The notes beneath the pieces are model-generated. The model had not been told where the DNA came from. It made no database searches and saw nothing but the letters and a program-made list of their open reading frames with translations. The position numbers and the translations under genes were made by a program. Source: [Scytonema hofmanni] UTEX 2349 (GTDB lineage Bacteria; Cyanobacteriota; Cyanobacteriia; Cyanobacteriales; Nostocaceae). Taken from it: DNA of 64,000 nucleotides. Location: NCBI RefSeq assembly GCF_000582685.1, contig NZ_KK073768.1, positions 2,595,130 to 2,659,129 on the forward strand, read 5' to 3'. Shown in pieces: positions 17,060 through 25,108 of this stretch. Numbering within the stretch: position 1 is the first letter of the stretch; every line of letters starts with the position of its first letter.

Positions 17060-17416
17060 ATGAACCGAAAATTAATACTTAGTTTACTTTCCAGCCCGAC
17101 GATTTTTGCATCTATGATGTCCATCATTGGGGTAGTAAATCCGGCACATGCCGCAGAACCAGTCCTGCGTATGAAAGATGGTCAAGCATGTATACGTCAT
17201 CCACATGCTGGATACAAAAACTTTGTTTGTACGCGGGTTTCACAGACAACAACCCCAGTTAAAGTAAGTTCAGTACAGCAATCTGATAAAAATGTTGCGA
17301 TGTTGGAATTTTCGGAAGCAGAAAGCAATCAAGCGATCGCTTTATTTGGTTGCGACTGTCCATACTGCATGAATGTCTTCCGTACTCTCACAGGTGGGCA
17401 ACCTTTAGTGTATTAA
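17060..17416 (+). CDS. Small secreted protein with C-terminal cysteines
   Basis: The product has 118 residues. A signal peptide with likely cleavage after 'NPAHA' (about residue 31) is followed by a short mature chain with Cys43 and Cys56. Near the C-terminus is 'LFGCDCPYCMN', containing CxC and CxxC. I do not know the family. The cysteines could bind metal or form disulfides. The Fur-like site upstream suggests iron-linked expression. The gene is followed by a GGGAAAG / TGCCCCA low-complexity stretch (17420-17500) and then the 3' end of a convergent helicase gene. Confidence 0.65.
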   Translation: MNRKLILSLLSSPTIFASMMSIIGVVNPAHAAEPVLRMKDGQACIRHPHAGYKNFVCTRVSQTTTPVKVSSVQQSDKNVAMLEFSEAESNQAIALFGCDCPYCMNVFRTLTGGQPLVY

Positions 17417-17501
17417 ATTGCGAATTGGGAAAGGGAAAGGGGGAAAGGAAAAGAATTATTACCAATGCCCCATGCCCAATGCCCCTTGCCCCATTCCCAA
17501 A

Positions 17502-20174
17502 TTATTCAACCTCCTCATTAACTGGGAACCTGTCAATCAACTGCATTGCGCGAGAAGCATTGCGGCGCAACGATTCCGGCAAATAGGGGACATGGGGTAT
17601 CTGTGATAATAAATCTAAAGTGCGGCGCAGCAACCTGACTACATCACCTTCATCTAAAGTGGTATGTTCGCACAGTTCTGTCCACGGCATACCCAGCGCC
17701 CATTGTTCGATTATGGCAATTAACTCAAATTCCAACCACATAGGCAGCGCTACGCTATACCGACGTTGTAATTGAAACATTTGGCGGCGAATTCCCCGCA
17801 ATTTTCCTAGTGCTTCTACTATTTCATTACTTAACTCGAAGTGTACCTTACTATCTGGACGCGGAGTTTCTGTTACCAAAGCCGCAGCTGCTGCTGCTAA
17901 ATGGTGCGGATCTAAATTATCCAATTCTCCACTAGCCAGTGCTAAACCCAACCACAATTCATTTTCTCCGCGCATAGCGGCGGCGATTTGCCCTAATTGA
18001 GTTGGGACTAAGTTAACCAATGCGTTAAAGTGCTGCAAAATTTCAATTAAGTTGACAAATTCTTCCCAATGACGTTGGGATTGTTGTTCAACTTGTTCCT
18101 GCATCAGTTGAATTTCGGCTTCGAGTTCGACGCAGCGGGCTTTGCGTTTAAAAATTGCTGGGAGATTGCCGGCTTGATGCAAAGGATGAACTTCTATTTG
18201 CTCTTGCACAGCACTAACACGGCTAAGTTGTTCGGCTACCTCTTGTGGTTGTTGCACAAACTCGCTCGGATCGGGAATGAGGTGCGCCATCGCTGCTGTT
18301 TTTTCATTACCCCTGCGTGATTGTCCTGGTTTTAAAGGCATTTCCGGGGGTGGTAACAAATCAGCCTCAACTTCAACTCGCGGTAGTTCCGCATACAAAT
18401 CCACAACATCCCCAGTCGTTGCCACATACCAGCGGTTATCTTGCCCCAAGCATACCAAGTAAGGCGCTTGACCAGAGCCTGGGCTTTTCCCCACTAACAC
18501 CGCTGTTACAGGTGTTGATACGGGAATATTCTTCCCCTTCAAACCTAAAAGCGTCCCCGACACTGCAAAGCTCAACATCATGCCCAATTCTTCTTGCCGA
18601 TCTGACTGAGCTTGTTCTTGCAGGGTTTTCAAAATTTGCCGTTCTACTTTTAGCCGTTGGCGCAATTTCTCATAAACAGCAATTTCTTTTTCATCTACTG
18701 CCGCTATTTGCGCTTGAAGTTGCGCCAATTCTGCTTGCAGTTCCGCAATCTCCTGATAATCTGGTCTTAAATGTAACGTAGCCATGTACTGCCCAAAACT
18801 GCGCTCAATTAGTTCCTTAGCTTGTTCTAAGGTGTGAGTTTGCAGTAAGTTCAGTACCATGCCGTAACTTGGTGTAAATTGGCTCACCAAAGGGTCAGGT
18901 TTAGATGTTGCCAGATACGCCGCTTCTTTGGCTCCTTCAAAGGGAGTTTGCAACGTCACCACGTAACCTTGTTTGTCCATCCCCCTGCGTCCGGCTCTTC
19001 CCGCCATTTGCAGAAATTCGGAAGCGTTTAACAAACGGTGTCCGCTGTCGGTACGCTTAGAAAGGGTGGAAATCACAGTGGTTCTGGCAGGCATATTAAT
19101 TCCTGCTGCCAATGTCTCGGTAGCAAAGACGACTTTAATCAGTCCTTGCTGAAAAAGTTCTTCTACCAAGGCTTTCCATGCTGGTAAAATTCCCGCATGG
19201 TGTGCGGCAATTCCCCTGTATAAAGGGGCAATTTGTCCAGAACGTCCGGCTTCAGGATTGCGAGTTAAAAAATCGTCAATTTGCCGCCGCAACACTTGGG
19301 ACTCGTCATTATTCACCAGCCACAAATCACCCACCTCAGCAACGGCTTTATCACATCCCCGACGGCTGAAGATAAAGTAAATTGCTGGTAGCATATCCCT
19401 TTGCTGTAGCTGGCTTAGGGTGTAATCTATGCTGGGAGCTTCTGGTCTACCACTTCTACCTCTGTCTTGCGGTCTGCTTTTTCCCCTCTTAACCAAGCGG
19501 GGGTTAATTTTAGTATTGCTTTCGTTCAACAAGGGAAACAGCCCCTTAGGATTGCCAAAGTTAAATTCTAAGGGGACTGGGCGAAAATCAGAGTAAATCA
19601 GGTCAGTTGGACCGTGAACTTGATTTAGCCAGTCGGTGAGTTGGTCACTATTAGCAACTGTGGCGGAAAGGGCTACGAGTTGAACTTCACGGGGGCAATA
19701 AATAATCGATTCTTCCCAAACTGTGCCTCGTTGACGGTCGTTCATATAGTGGCACTCATCCAGCACCACCACCTCAACGTCTACTAATGAGGTGCCGACT
19801 TGCCCAATGGGTGTGCCATAGAGCATATTTCGGAAAATTTCTGTAGTCATGACTACAATTGGCGCATCTCTGTTGACAGAGATATCGCCAGTTAACAATC
19901 CGACGAGATCAAAACCGAATTTTGAGCGAAAATCACGTAACTTTTGATTTGAGAGCGCTTTTAGAGGTGTCGTGTAAAATACACGTTTACCCCGCGATAA
20001 AGCGCGATAAATAGCGTATTCCCCGATTAAAGTTTTGCCGCTGCCGGTGGGCGCACAGACAACAACGGAGCTTCCAGCGTTCAGCGAGGCGATCGCATCC
20101 TTCTGAAATTGATCCAACTCAAAGGGAAATATCTTACGAGGGTCAAGTTCTGGAGACAGCGCAGGATAATTCAC
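17502..20174 (-). CDS. Ski2/Mtr4-type DEAD-like RNA helicase
   Basis: The product has 890 residues. The N-terminal helicase core shows 'APTGSGKT' (Walker A, about 40-47), 'DECHYM' (DExH box, about 138), 'ALSATVAN' (motif III), 'FATETLAAGINMPA' and 'QMAGRAGRRG' (motif VI). A long C-terminal half has a coiled-coil stretch (about 465-520) and the helical end typical of Ski2-like helicases. It probably unwinds structured RNA in processing or decay in the cytoplasm. The length and motifs are complete. This is a conserved cyanobacterial gene. Its stop lies within a TGCCCCA-rich repeat border. Confidence 0.9.
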   Translation of the reverse strand: MNYPALSPELDPRKIFPFELDQFQKDAIASLNAGSSVVVCAPTGSGKTLIGEYAIYRALSRGKRVFYTTPLKALSNQKLRDFRSKFGFDLVGLLTGDISVNRDAPIVVMTTEIFRNMLYGTPIGQVGTSLVDVEVVVLDECHYMNDRQRGTVWEESIIYCPREVQLVALSATVANSDQLTDWLNQVHGPTDLIYSDFRPVPLEFNFGNPKGLFPLLNESNTKINPRLVKRGKSRPQDRGRSGRPEAPSIDYTLSQLQQRDMLPAIYFIFSRRGCDKAVAEVGDLWLVNNDESQVLRRQIDDFLTRNPEAGRSGQIAPLYRGIAAHHAGILPAWKALVEELFQQGLIKVVFATETLAAGINMPARTTVISTLSKRTDSGHRLLNASEFLQMAGRAGRRGMDKQGYVVTLQTPFEGAKEAAYLATSKPDPLVSQFTPSYGMVLNLLQTHTLEQAKELIERSFGQYMATLHLRPDYQEIAELQAELAQLQAQIAAVDEKEIAVYEKLRQRLKVERQILKTLQEQAQSDRQEELGMMLSFAVSGTLLGLKGKNIPVSTPVTAVLVGKSPGSGQAPYLVCLGQDNRWYVATTGDVVDLYAELPRVEVEADLLPPPEMPLKPGQSRRGNEKTAAMAHLIPDPSEFVQQPQEVAEQLSRVSAVQEQIEVHPLHQAGNLPAIFKRKARCVELEAEIQLMQEQVEQQSQRHWEEFVNLIEILQHFNALVNLVPTQLGQIAAAMRGENELWLGLALASGELDNLDPHHLAAAAAALVTETPRPDSKVHFELSNEIVEALGKLRGIRRQMFQLQRRYSVALPMWLEFELIAIIEQWALGMPWTELCEHTTLDEGDVVRLLRRTLDLLSQIPHVPYLPESLRRNASRAMQLIDRFPVNEEVE

Positions 20175-20240
20175 GTATGGGACATTTGCAACCAGTCTGT
20201 TTACTATATTAACGGCTATTTTGTCAACTTTGTTAAGAGG

Positions 20241-20278
20241 CTAGGGACTAGGGACTGGGGACTGGGGATTGGGGACTG
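20241..20278. repeat. GGGGACT heptamer repeats
   Basis: Five or so copies of GGGGACT / GGGGATT / AGGGACT stand in tandem and encode, on the minus strand, the last residues (PNPQSPVPSP) of the four-helix-bundle gene. They are inverted relative to the array at 20721-20755. Such heptamer arrays are known in Anabaena and Calothrix as STRR sequences. Confidence 0.9.
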
Positions 20279-20699
20279 AATTTTCTTTAATTCCTTGCTC
20301 CCGAATATAGTGATCGCCATACTCGTTTACACCTTGTTGTTGAGAGCGAATGAAACGACAGTACCCATTAAGAGCCTTTTCAATATGCTCGTTAATTTGA
20401 CTCACCCAGTTTAATTGCTCTATGGTGCAATACCCCAGATTCTCAGCAATGATGAAAGCACTTTTGGTTTCAGCCAAGGAACCACGAGCAATATACAAAA
20501 AACGCAACCGCTCTAAGTAGTGATAACGTCCATAACCTTCAGCTATATTAAGTACTATGCTACAGGCTGCTCGTCGCAATTGATCGCTCAGATTAAAGCG
20601 TTCATAATCTGGCAAACTATCTGCTAGCCGATAAGCTGCCTTAAGTAGCTTGAGGCTATCTTTGTAGAATTCTAAAGACTCAAAATCTTTATCTCCCAT
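20241..20699 (-). CDS. Four-helix-bundle protein (23S rRNA IVP family)
   Basis: The product has 152 residues, helical. 'SLKLLKAAYRLADSLPDYERF' and 'QLRRAACSIVLNIAEGYGR' are typical of the IVP family, first found in 23S rRNA intervening sequences and widespread as stand-alone genes of unknown function. The last 10-13 residues come from heptamer repeat DNA, so the natural C-terminus may lie earlier. The gene is bracketed by heptamer arrays in inverted orientation, which suggests it was carried in with, or targeted by, repeat DNA. Confidence 0.8.
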   Translation of the reverse strand: MGDKDFESLEFYKDSLKLLKAAYRLADSLPDYERFNLSDQLRRAACSIVLNIAEGYGRYHYLERLRFLYIARGSLAETKSAFIIAENLGYCTIEQLNWVSQINEHIEKALNGYCRFIRSQQQGVNEYGDHYIREQGIKENSVPNPQSPVPSP

Positions 20700-20720
20700 A
20701 ATATCCTAATCCTTAATCCT

Positions 20721-20755
20721 AGTTCCCAGTCCCCAGTCCCCAGTCCCCAGTCCCC
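20721..20755. repeat. CCCCAGT heptamer repeats
   Basis: Tandem CCCAGT / CCCCAGT copies, the reverse complement type of the array at 20241-20278. It ends one base before the proC stop codon. Confidence 0.9.
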
Positions 20756-21568
20756 TCATTTCCCCAATTCTTGCGATCGCGCTGTAGCTGCTTTGACTGC
20801 TTCAATTAAAGCTGAACGAAAACCAGCTTTTTCTAGTTGAGCAATACCGGCAATTGTTGTACCACCAGGACTGGTAACGCGGTCTTTGAGTTCTGCTGGG
20901 TGTAATTTGGTTTCATGCAACAGTGTTGCGGTTCCCAATACGGTAGAGAGAGCTAACTGATAGGCGATCGCTCTGGGTAAACCTGCGGCTACTCCACCAT
21001 CTGCCAATGCTTCCACCATCAAAGCTACATAACCCGGACCACTACCAGAAAGTCCTGTTACTGCATCGAGCAAATTTTCGGGAACTTCGACAACTTCCCC
21101 GACTGCGGCAAACAGTTCTTGTGCTTTTTTATAATGTTCGACACGTGTATATGCACCTAAACATATTGCGGTAATTCCGGCTCCGACAGTTGCTGGGGTA
21201 TTTGGCATTGCCCTAATTACTGGTAACTGGGGAAATCCGGCTTCTAGCTGAACCAGGGGTACACCTGCCAAGATAGAAATTACCAGCACTTCGGAATTTG
21301 TACCGATGACATCTGCTAATTCTTGAGCGATCGCGCTGAATACCTGCGGTTTCACTGCTAAAAATACAACTTCTGTTGCCGAAGTGAAAACCAAGCGATT
21401 ATCTGGTGTTACCGTCACAGCATATTTCTGCTCTAAATAGCTCTGACGTGAAGGTTGGGGTTCACTTACTATGACTTCTGATGCTTGGTAAATACCTCTA
21501 ACAATAAGGCGGGATAACAGCGCTTCTCCCATTACCCCACCACCAATTAAGCCAAATTTAATAGTCAT
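20756..21568 (-). CDS. proC: Pyrroline-5-carboxylate reductase
   Basis: The product has 270 residues, the usual length. It has an N-terminal Rossmann motif 'GLIGGGVMGEALL' (about 6-18). The middle contains 'RAMPNTPATVGAGITAI' and the C-terminal family signature 'LSGSGPGYVALMVEALADGG' with 'VTSPGGTTIAGI'. It performs the last step of proline synthesis with NAD(P)H. It lies directly downstream of sepF, pipY and pipX in the same direction. The spacing to sepF is 86 bp and filled with TTGACTA-type heptamers. Confidence 0.95.
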   Translation of the reverse strand: MTIKFGLIGGGVMGEALLSRLIVRGIYQASEVIVSEPQPSRQSYLEQKYAVTVTPDNRLVFTSATEVVFLAVKPQVFSAIAQELADVIGTNSEVLVISILAGVPLVQLEAGFPQLPVIRAMPNTPATVGAGITAICLGAYTRVEHYKKAQELFAAVGEVVEVPENLLDAVTGLSGSGPGYVALMVEALADGGVAAGLPRAIAYQLALSTVLGTATLLHETKLHPAELKDRVTSPGGTTIAGIAQLEKAGFRSALIEAVKAATARSQELGK

Positions 21569-21654
21569 TCGTTAATAGTCAAGAGTCATTAGTCAAAAGT
21601 CAATAGTCAAAAACTATATACTCTGGACTTTTGACTGTTGACTTTGGACTAATC
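21569..21654. repeat. AGTCAAA/TTGACTT heptamer repeats
   Basis: The block has AGTCAAG, AGTCATT, AGTCAAA and AGTCAAT units, then inverted TTGACTG / TTGACTT units, so the whole can fold as a hairpin. It fills the sepF-proC gap. Confidence 0.85.
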
Positions 21655-22251
21655 TTATTGTGCCATCCGATTGGCTTGATTTCCCCAAGTAGGAGTTGCA
21701 CCTGTAGGACGTGCGGGACGAACTGGTGGTTGGGGTACTTCGTGAAGTACGCCACCATGAGTGCTAACTTGTACACAGCTTGGCGTAAACAAAAATATAC
21801 TTTCACCGATGCGCTCTTGATGTCCATCAAGTGCGTAAGTTCCACCTGCGACAAAATCTACTGCGCGTTGTGCTTGATCCGGGTCCATTATTGTCAAATT
21901 TAACACTATGGACTTCCGTTCCCGCAATGCTTGAATTGCCTGGGGCATTTCCTCAAAGGTGCGTGGTTCTAACACCAATACTTCAGAAATCCCATTTATT
22001 GCTCCTGGCATCCCAATAACATTACTCATAGGCTTTGAACCTGTTGTTACATCAGCTTCCATTGTAGACATGGGTTCGCGCCAACGTCGATTTTGTTGGC
22101 TTTGCTCTTCTGGTGCTGCTGCGGTCGTGACGTTTTGTTCTTGATATGTATTTTGGTAATTTTGTCTATCTGGTTCTTCGTCGTAGTACTCGTATTCGAC
22201 TTGTTCATTCAGACCAACGAAGTCTCTGAGCTTAGAAAATATATTGTTCAT
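21655..22251 (-). CDS. sepF: Cell division protein SepF
   Basis: The product has 198 residues. It starts with a membrane-targeting helix 'MNNIFSKLRDFVGL', has an acidic and Gln-rich linker (about 15-90), and a C-terminal SepF core ('VLVLEPRTFEEMPQAIQAL', 'KSIVLNLTIMDPDQAQRAVD', 'FVAGGTYALDG'). A proline-rich tail follows. SepF binds FtsZ at the division site (Cdv2 in cyanobacteria). The gene lies upstream of proC and downstream of pipY-pipX, a known cyanobacterial order. A stem-loop sits 66 bp before the start. Confidence 0.95.
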   Translation of the reverse strand: MNNIFSKLRDFVGLNEQVEYEYYDEEPDRQNYQNTYQEQNVTTAAAPEEQSQQNRRWREPMSTMEADVTTGSKPMSNVIGMPGAINGISEVLVLEPRTFEEMPQAIQALRERKSIVLNLTIMDPDQAQRAVDFVAGGTYALDGHQERIGESIFLFTPSCVQVSTHGGVLHEVPQPPVRPARPTGATPTWGNQANRMAQ

Positions 22252-22316
22252 TGTTTACGCTCCAAGAATTAACCATCTTTAGTGATGTGAGAAAAGTTGA
22301 TTCACTCAACTTTCAT

Positions 22317-22363
22317 TGCTACAAAGAACTGACGGATATGCAATATTATCGCTCTTTGTAGCA
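22317..22363 (-). promoter_or_regulatory. Stem-loop upstream of sepF
   Basis: A perfect 11-bp stem (TGCTACAAAGA / TCTTTGTAGCA) has a 25-base loop, 66 bp upstream of the sepF start. It could be a leader structure or an upstream terminator. The rest of the 22252-22733 gap contains only AT-rich sequence and no convincing gene. Confidence 0.5.
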
Positions 22364-22733
22364 TCTATTACAGGCTCTGGTCATGACTTTTAGTATAAAG
22401 GATGGGTGCCGAATGTGTCATTTGGTACGATTATTGTCCGAGCTGCACGCCAATGTAAAATTTTTTTTTAGTTTAAGCCGCATCCGTTTATGGATGAGGT
22501 ATTTTTTCCTTCATACTTGAGCCTTCAGTTGACCTTGCCTTTGTGCAATAATGAGTCAAAATTATATACTAATAGGTGTCCAAAAAAAACTTTTTATTAT
22601 CCATATTTTAATTTTTCTTTGCTTTTGTTCATAATATATCTTTTGTTGCCTACACAAACCACCTGGTTAAAAAACTATTCTGTATTTAGAGGTAATGCTG
22701 CCCCAAATCCCTGGTGATGTGAATATTTTACTA

Positions 22734-23399
22734 TTAGCGATCGCCAAACAAGATCGTTCCCAATCTTACCATTGTTGCACCACCCCGCACTGCCAGGTGA
22801 TAGTCGCCAGACATCCCCATCGAAAGATGCTGCATTTTTATATTTGACCAGTTTTGTCTTTGTATTTCTTCCGCTAGTTCGCGGGTACGATTAAATACAG
22901 ATAATATTTCTGAATCATCCAATCCAGCAGGAGGAATTGTCATCAAACCCTGAATTCCCAAATCTTTGCATTGATCGAGCGCTGGTAAGTCAGCTAATAA
23001 TTGTGGCGCACTCCAACCCGATTTGTTGGGGTCAAGAAGAATTTTCACCTGTAGACAAACTTGGGGACTCACCCCTAACTCTTGCGCCAATTGATTTAGG
23101 CGCTGCGCCAGTTGTAAATTATCTACAGAGTGAATCCAGGTGAATTGGGAAACCGCTTTTTTAGCTTTATTGCTTTGCAAATGTCCAATAAAGTGCCAGG
23201 TGATACCTGTTAAGTCTTGTAATTCAACTTGTTTGCTGGTAGCTTCTTGAATACGACTCTCAGCAAAATCCCGTACACCTGCGGCATAGGCAGAACGCAT
23301 TACCTCGGTAGAAACTTGCTTGGTGACAGCAATCAACCGAACTGAATCAGGAAGTGAGGAGCGAATTGTGGTAATACGTTCGTCAATCGAACTACTCAT
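22734..23399 (-). CDS. pipY: PLP-binding homeostasis protein (YggS/PipY)
   Basis: The product has 221 residues. The PLP lysine is in 'RLIAVTKQVS' (about residue 27). Other family marks are 'FAESRIQE', 'WHFIGHLQSNK' and 'LSMGMSGDYHLAVRGG', which binds the phosphate. It folds as an alanine-racemase-like barrel without a catalytic partner domain and balances the PLP pool. It overlaps pipX by 4 bp (ATGA), so translation is probably coupled. Confidence 0.95.
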   Translation of the reverse strand: MSSSIDERITTIRSSLPDSVRLIAVTKQVSTEVMRSAYAAGVRDFAESRIQEATSKQVELQDLTGITWHFIGHLQSNKAKKAVSQFTWIHSVDNLQLAQRLNQLAQELGVSPQVCLQVKILLDPNKSGWSAPQLLADLPALDQCKDLGIQGLMTIPPAGLDDSEILSVFNRTRELAEEIQRQNWSNIKMQHLSMGMSGDYHLAVRGGATMVRLGTILFGDR

Positions 23400-23674
23400 T
23401 GGAAAGTGCGTTGAAAAACACCCTGAAGTTGATCGTACTCCTGAGAGTGTCCAGCCCGCCGTAGGGTTCGTAAACGATTTTCGAGCATCATTCGAGCTTC
23501 GGTACGTCCTATAGACTGAAATTTGATTCCTTTAGCGTCTGTTCCCACCAAAAAAAATAAGCGTTGGGCGTACAGTGTAGTAAACATCTCTTGGTTTTCA
23601 TCAACCATACAGATTCTGTAGAGCAAACCCCAAGTTGGATGATTTATGTAAGTTTCTGAGTTTTCTGAGTTCAT
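23396..23674 (-). CDS. pipX: PII- and NtcA-interacting protein PipX
   Basis: The product has 92 residues, the typical size. An N-terminal Tudor-like part ('YINHPTWGLLYRIC', 'LYAQRLFFLVGTD') is followed by two helices ('TRTEAR'-type region 'GRTEARMMLENRLRTLRR'). PipX co-activates NtcA under nitrogen limitation and is held by PII when nitrogen is plentiful. It is found only in cyanobacteria and is the strongest single marker for the organism. It overlaps pipY by 4 bp. Confidence 0.95.
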   Translation of the reverse strand: MNSENSETYINHPTWGLLYRICMVDENQEMFTTLYAQRLFFLVGTDAKGIKFQSIGRTEARMMLENRLRTLRRAGHSQEYDQLQGVFQRTFQ

Positions 23675-24072
23675 TTAATAATGAAGGTACAAGTACATAT
23701 ATCTTCTCGCCATGAAATACAAACATCCAGACGATAATAGCTTTATCTGGACACAATATTTGCTCAAAATGCGAGCATACAACCAACTTTTGATGTCGAT
23801 TCCTTGTTTATTAAGAGATTGATGTAGTTCAATTATGAGCTTTTGGAGAATAAAAGTAGCGATCGCCTTGCAACACTGTGGTACCTTTCAGGCACAACAA
23901 TTGTTATGGCTACACTCAATTGCTATTCTTTTCAAGGCACATAACAGTCCCTACCCTATAACCATGCTGCCATAATTGCTGCCGCTTGCGGGTGCAAATT
24001 TGCCAAAAATCCACCTGAAATTTCACTTTTCTAAAGGGAGCGATCGCCAATACCAAGGCTTGATCGTACCGT
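23675..24072. other. Gap with no recognised feature
   Basis: This 398-bp stretch between ecfT and pipX holds HIP1 sites and a short 46-codon + strand frame at 23836 without similarity that I know. I see no NtcA site (GTAN8TAC). The pipX promoter must lie here. Confidence 0.5.
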
Positions 24073-25002
24073 TTATGAAACCTCACTTCCTACAGCTAGC
24101 CGCACTCCCCAAAATAAAATTAAAGTTGCGATCGCTACCCAATCACGAGTTTGAAACCGTAATTCGTGCCATTGTACGCGATGTTCGCTAGGACTAGTAA
24201 AGCCGCGCACCATCATTGCGCTAGCCATTTGTTCTGCGCGTAATAGCAAATTTTCTAACAGTCTTTCTGCTACCAAGAGCCAAACTTTAGCGCTTCCTTT
24301 GAATCCTAGCTTTTTCCAATTTATTGCTCTTGTCATCACAGAGCGAATTAAATTTTGCACTTCTTCAAGAACTAGGGGAATAAACCGCAACGACAAAGTT
24401 AAAGTTAAAGTCAATTCGGTCACAGGTACTTTCAATCGTCGTAGCGGTTGCATTAAGTTTTCTATAGCAGCAGTAATTTCTTCAGGTGCGGTTGTCAGCA
24501 GATACAAGTTGGTGCTGTAAATTAAAATAAACAACATTGTACTCAAGCTGATTGCCAAATCTAAAGAGTGACGAGTTACTTTAACTGCTCCAGCTTCAAA
24601 ACGAACGTAGGTATATTCCTTGGGATTCTTAACTTGTTTTTTTGAGCTTTCCACTTGTCCTGAGTTCGCTTTGTTTAATTGTGAACTTTCAGATGTGGGA
24701 AGACGCGGTTGATAATTTACACCCAATCCATCCGGACTGATAGCGGCAATTAAAAGTACAAGAAAGCAGACTGTTAACAGCCAACCCATTTGCTGTTGCC
24801 ATACTCGCACAGGAATTTTGGCTATGAGGGTAGCGACAATTAAAATTAATACCAGTGATACCCGCCACTCGTTTTTAGAGTATATATAGGTAGTTAAAAA
24901 ACTCATCAACCAGAAAAACTTGACACGCGGATCGAGTTTATGCAGCCAAGTTATCGGTTGTTCGAGATAAAGACCAAGTGGAAGCGATCGCAGTAAATCC
25001 AT
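24073..25002 (-). CDS. ECF transporter T component (CbiQ/EcfT family)
   Basis: The product has 309 residues with about five transmembrane helices. The N-terminus has 'TWLHKLDPRVKFFWLMSFL', a family hallmark. A central hydrophilic loop (about 95-135) is long. Near the C-terminus is 'SAMMVRGFTSPSEH', holding one Ala-x-Arg-Gly-type coupling motif that contacts the ATPases. It would couple substrate-binding S subunits to ECF ATPases for vitamin or metal uptake. No S subunit is next to it, so the substrate cannot be told. It lies 106 bp downstream of der, as in many cyanobacteria. Confidence 0.85.
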   Translation of the reverse strand: MDLLRSLPLGLYLEQPITWLHKLDPRVKFFWLMSFLTTYIYSKNEWRVSLVLILIVATLIAKIPVRVWQQQMGWLLTVCFLVLLIAAISPDGLGVNYQPRLPTSESSQLNKANSGQVESSKKQVKNPKEYTYVRFEAGAVKVTRHSLDLAISLSTMLFILIYSTNLYLLTTAPEEITAAIENLMQPLRRLKVPVTELTLTLTLSLRFIPLVLEEVQNLIRSVMTRAINWKKLGFKGSAKVWLLVAERLLENLLLRAEQMASAMMVRGFTSPSEHRVQWHELRFQTRDWVAIATLILFWGVRLAVGSEVS

Positions 25003-25017
25003 TATAAACTTAGGACT

Positions 25018-25107
25018 AGAGACGCGATGAACATCGCGGAGGAATTTCGAGTTGCTTTCTTAAAATACTCCACAATTTATAACAGACGCGACCGGTCGCG
25101 TCTCTAC
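25018..25107. repeat. GAGACGCG palindromic repeat
   Basis: A perfect 20-bp palindrome (AGACGCGACC / GGTCGCGTCT) is at 25084-25103. A related half (TAGAGACGCGATGAACATCG) is at 25017-25036. It fills the space between der and ecfT. Confidence 0.8.
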
Positions 25108-25108
25108 T

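Noticed and set aside
18317..18781. 154-residue + strand frame
   Set aside because: It lies inside the helicase gene on the other strand and has no start signal.
22490..22717. 75-residue hydrophobic + strand frame between sepF and pipY
   Set aside because: It lies in AT-rich DNA, has no ribosome-binding site, and the composition is typical of chance hydrophobic frames.
23836..23976. 46-codon frame MSFWRIKVAIALQH
   Set aside because: It has no known similarity, contains a HIP1 site, and lies in a promoter gap.
23675..24072. NtcA site before pipX
   Set aside because: I looked for GTAN8TAC and found no good match in the gap.
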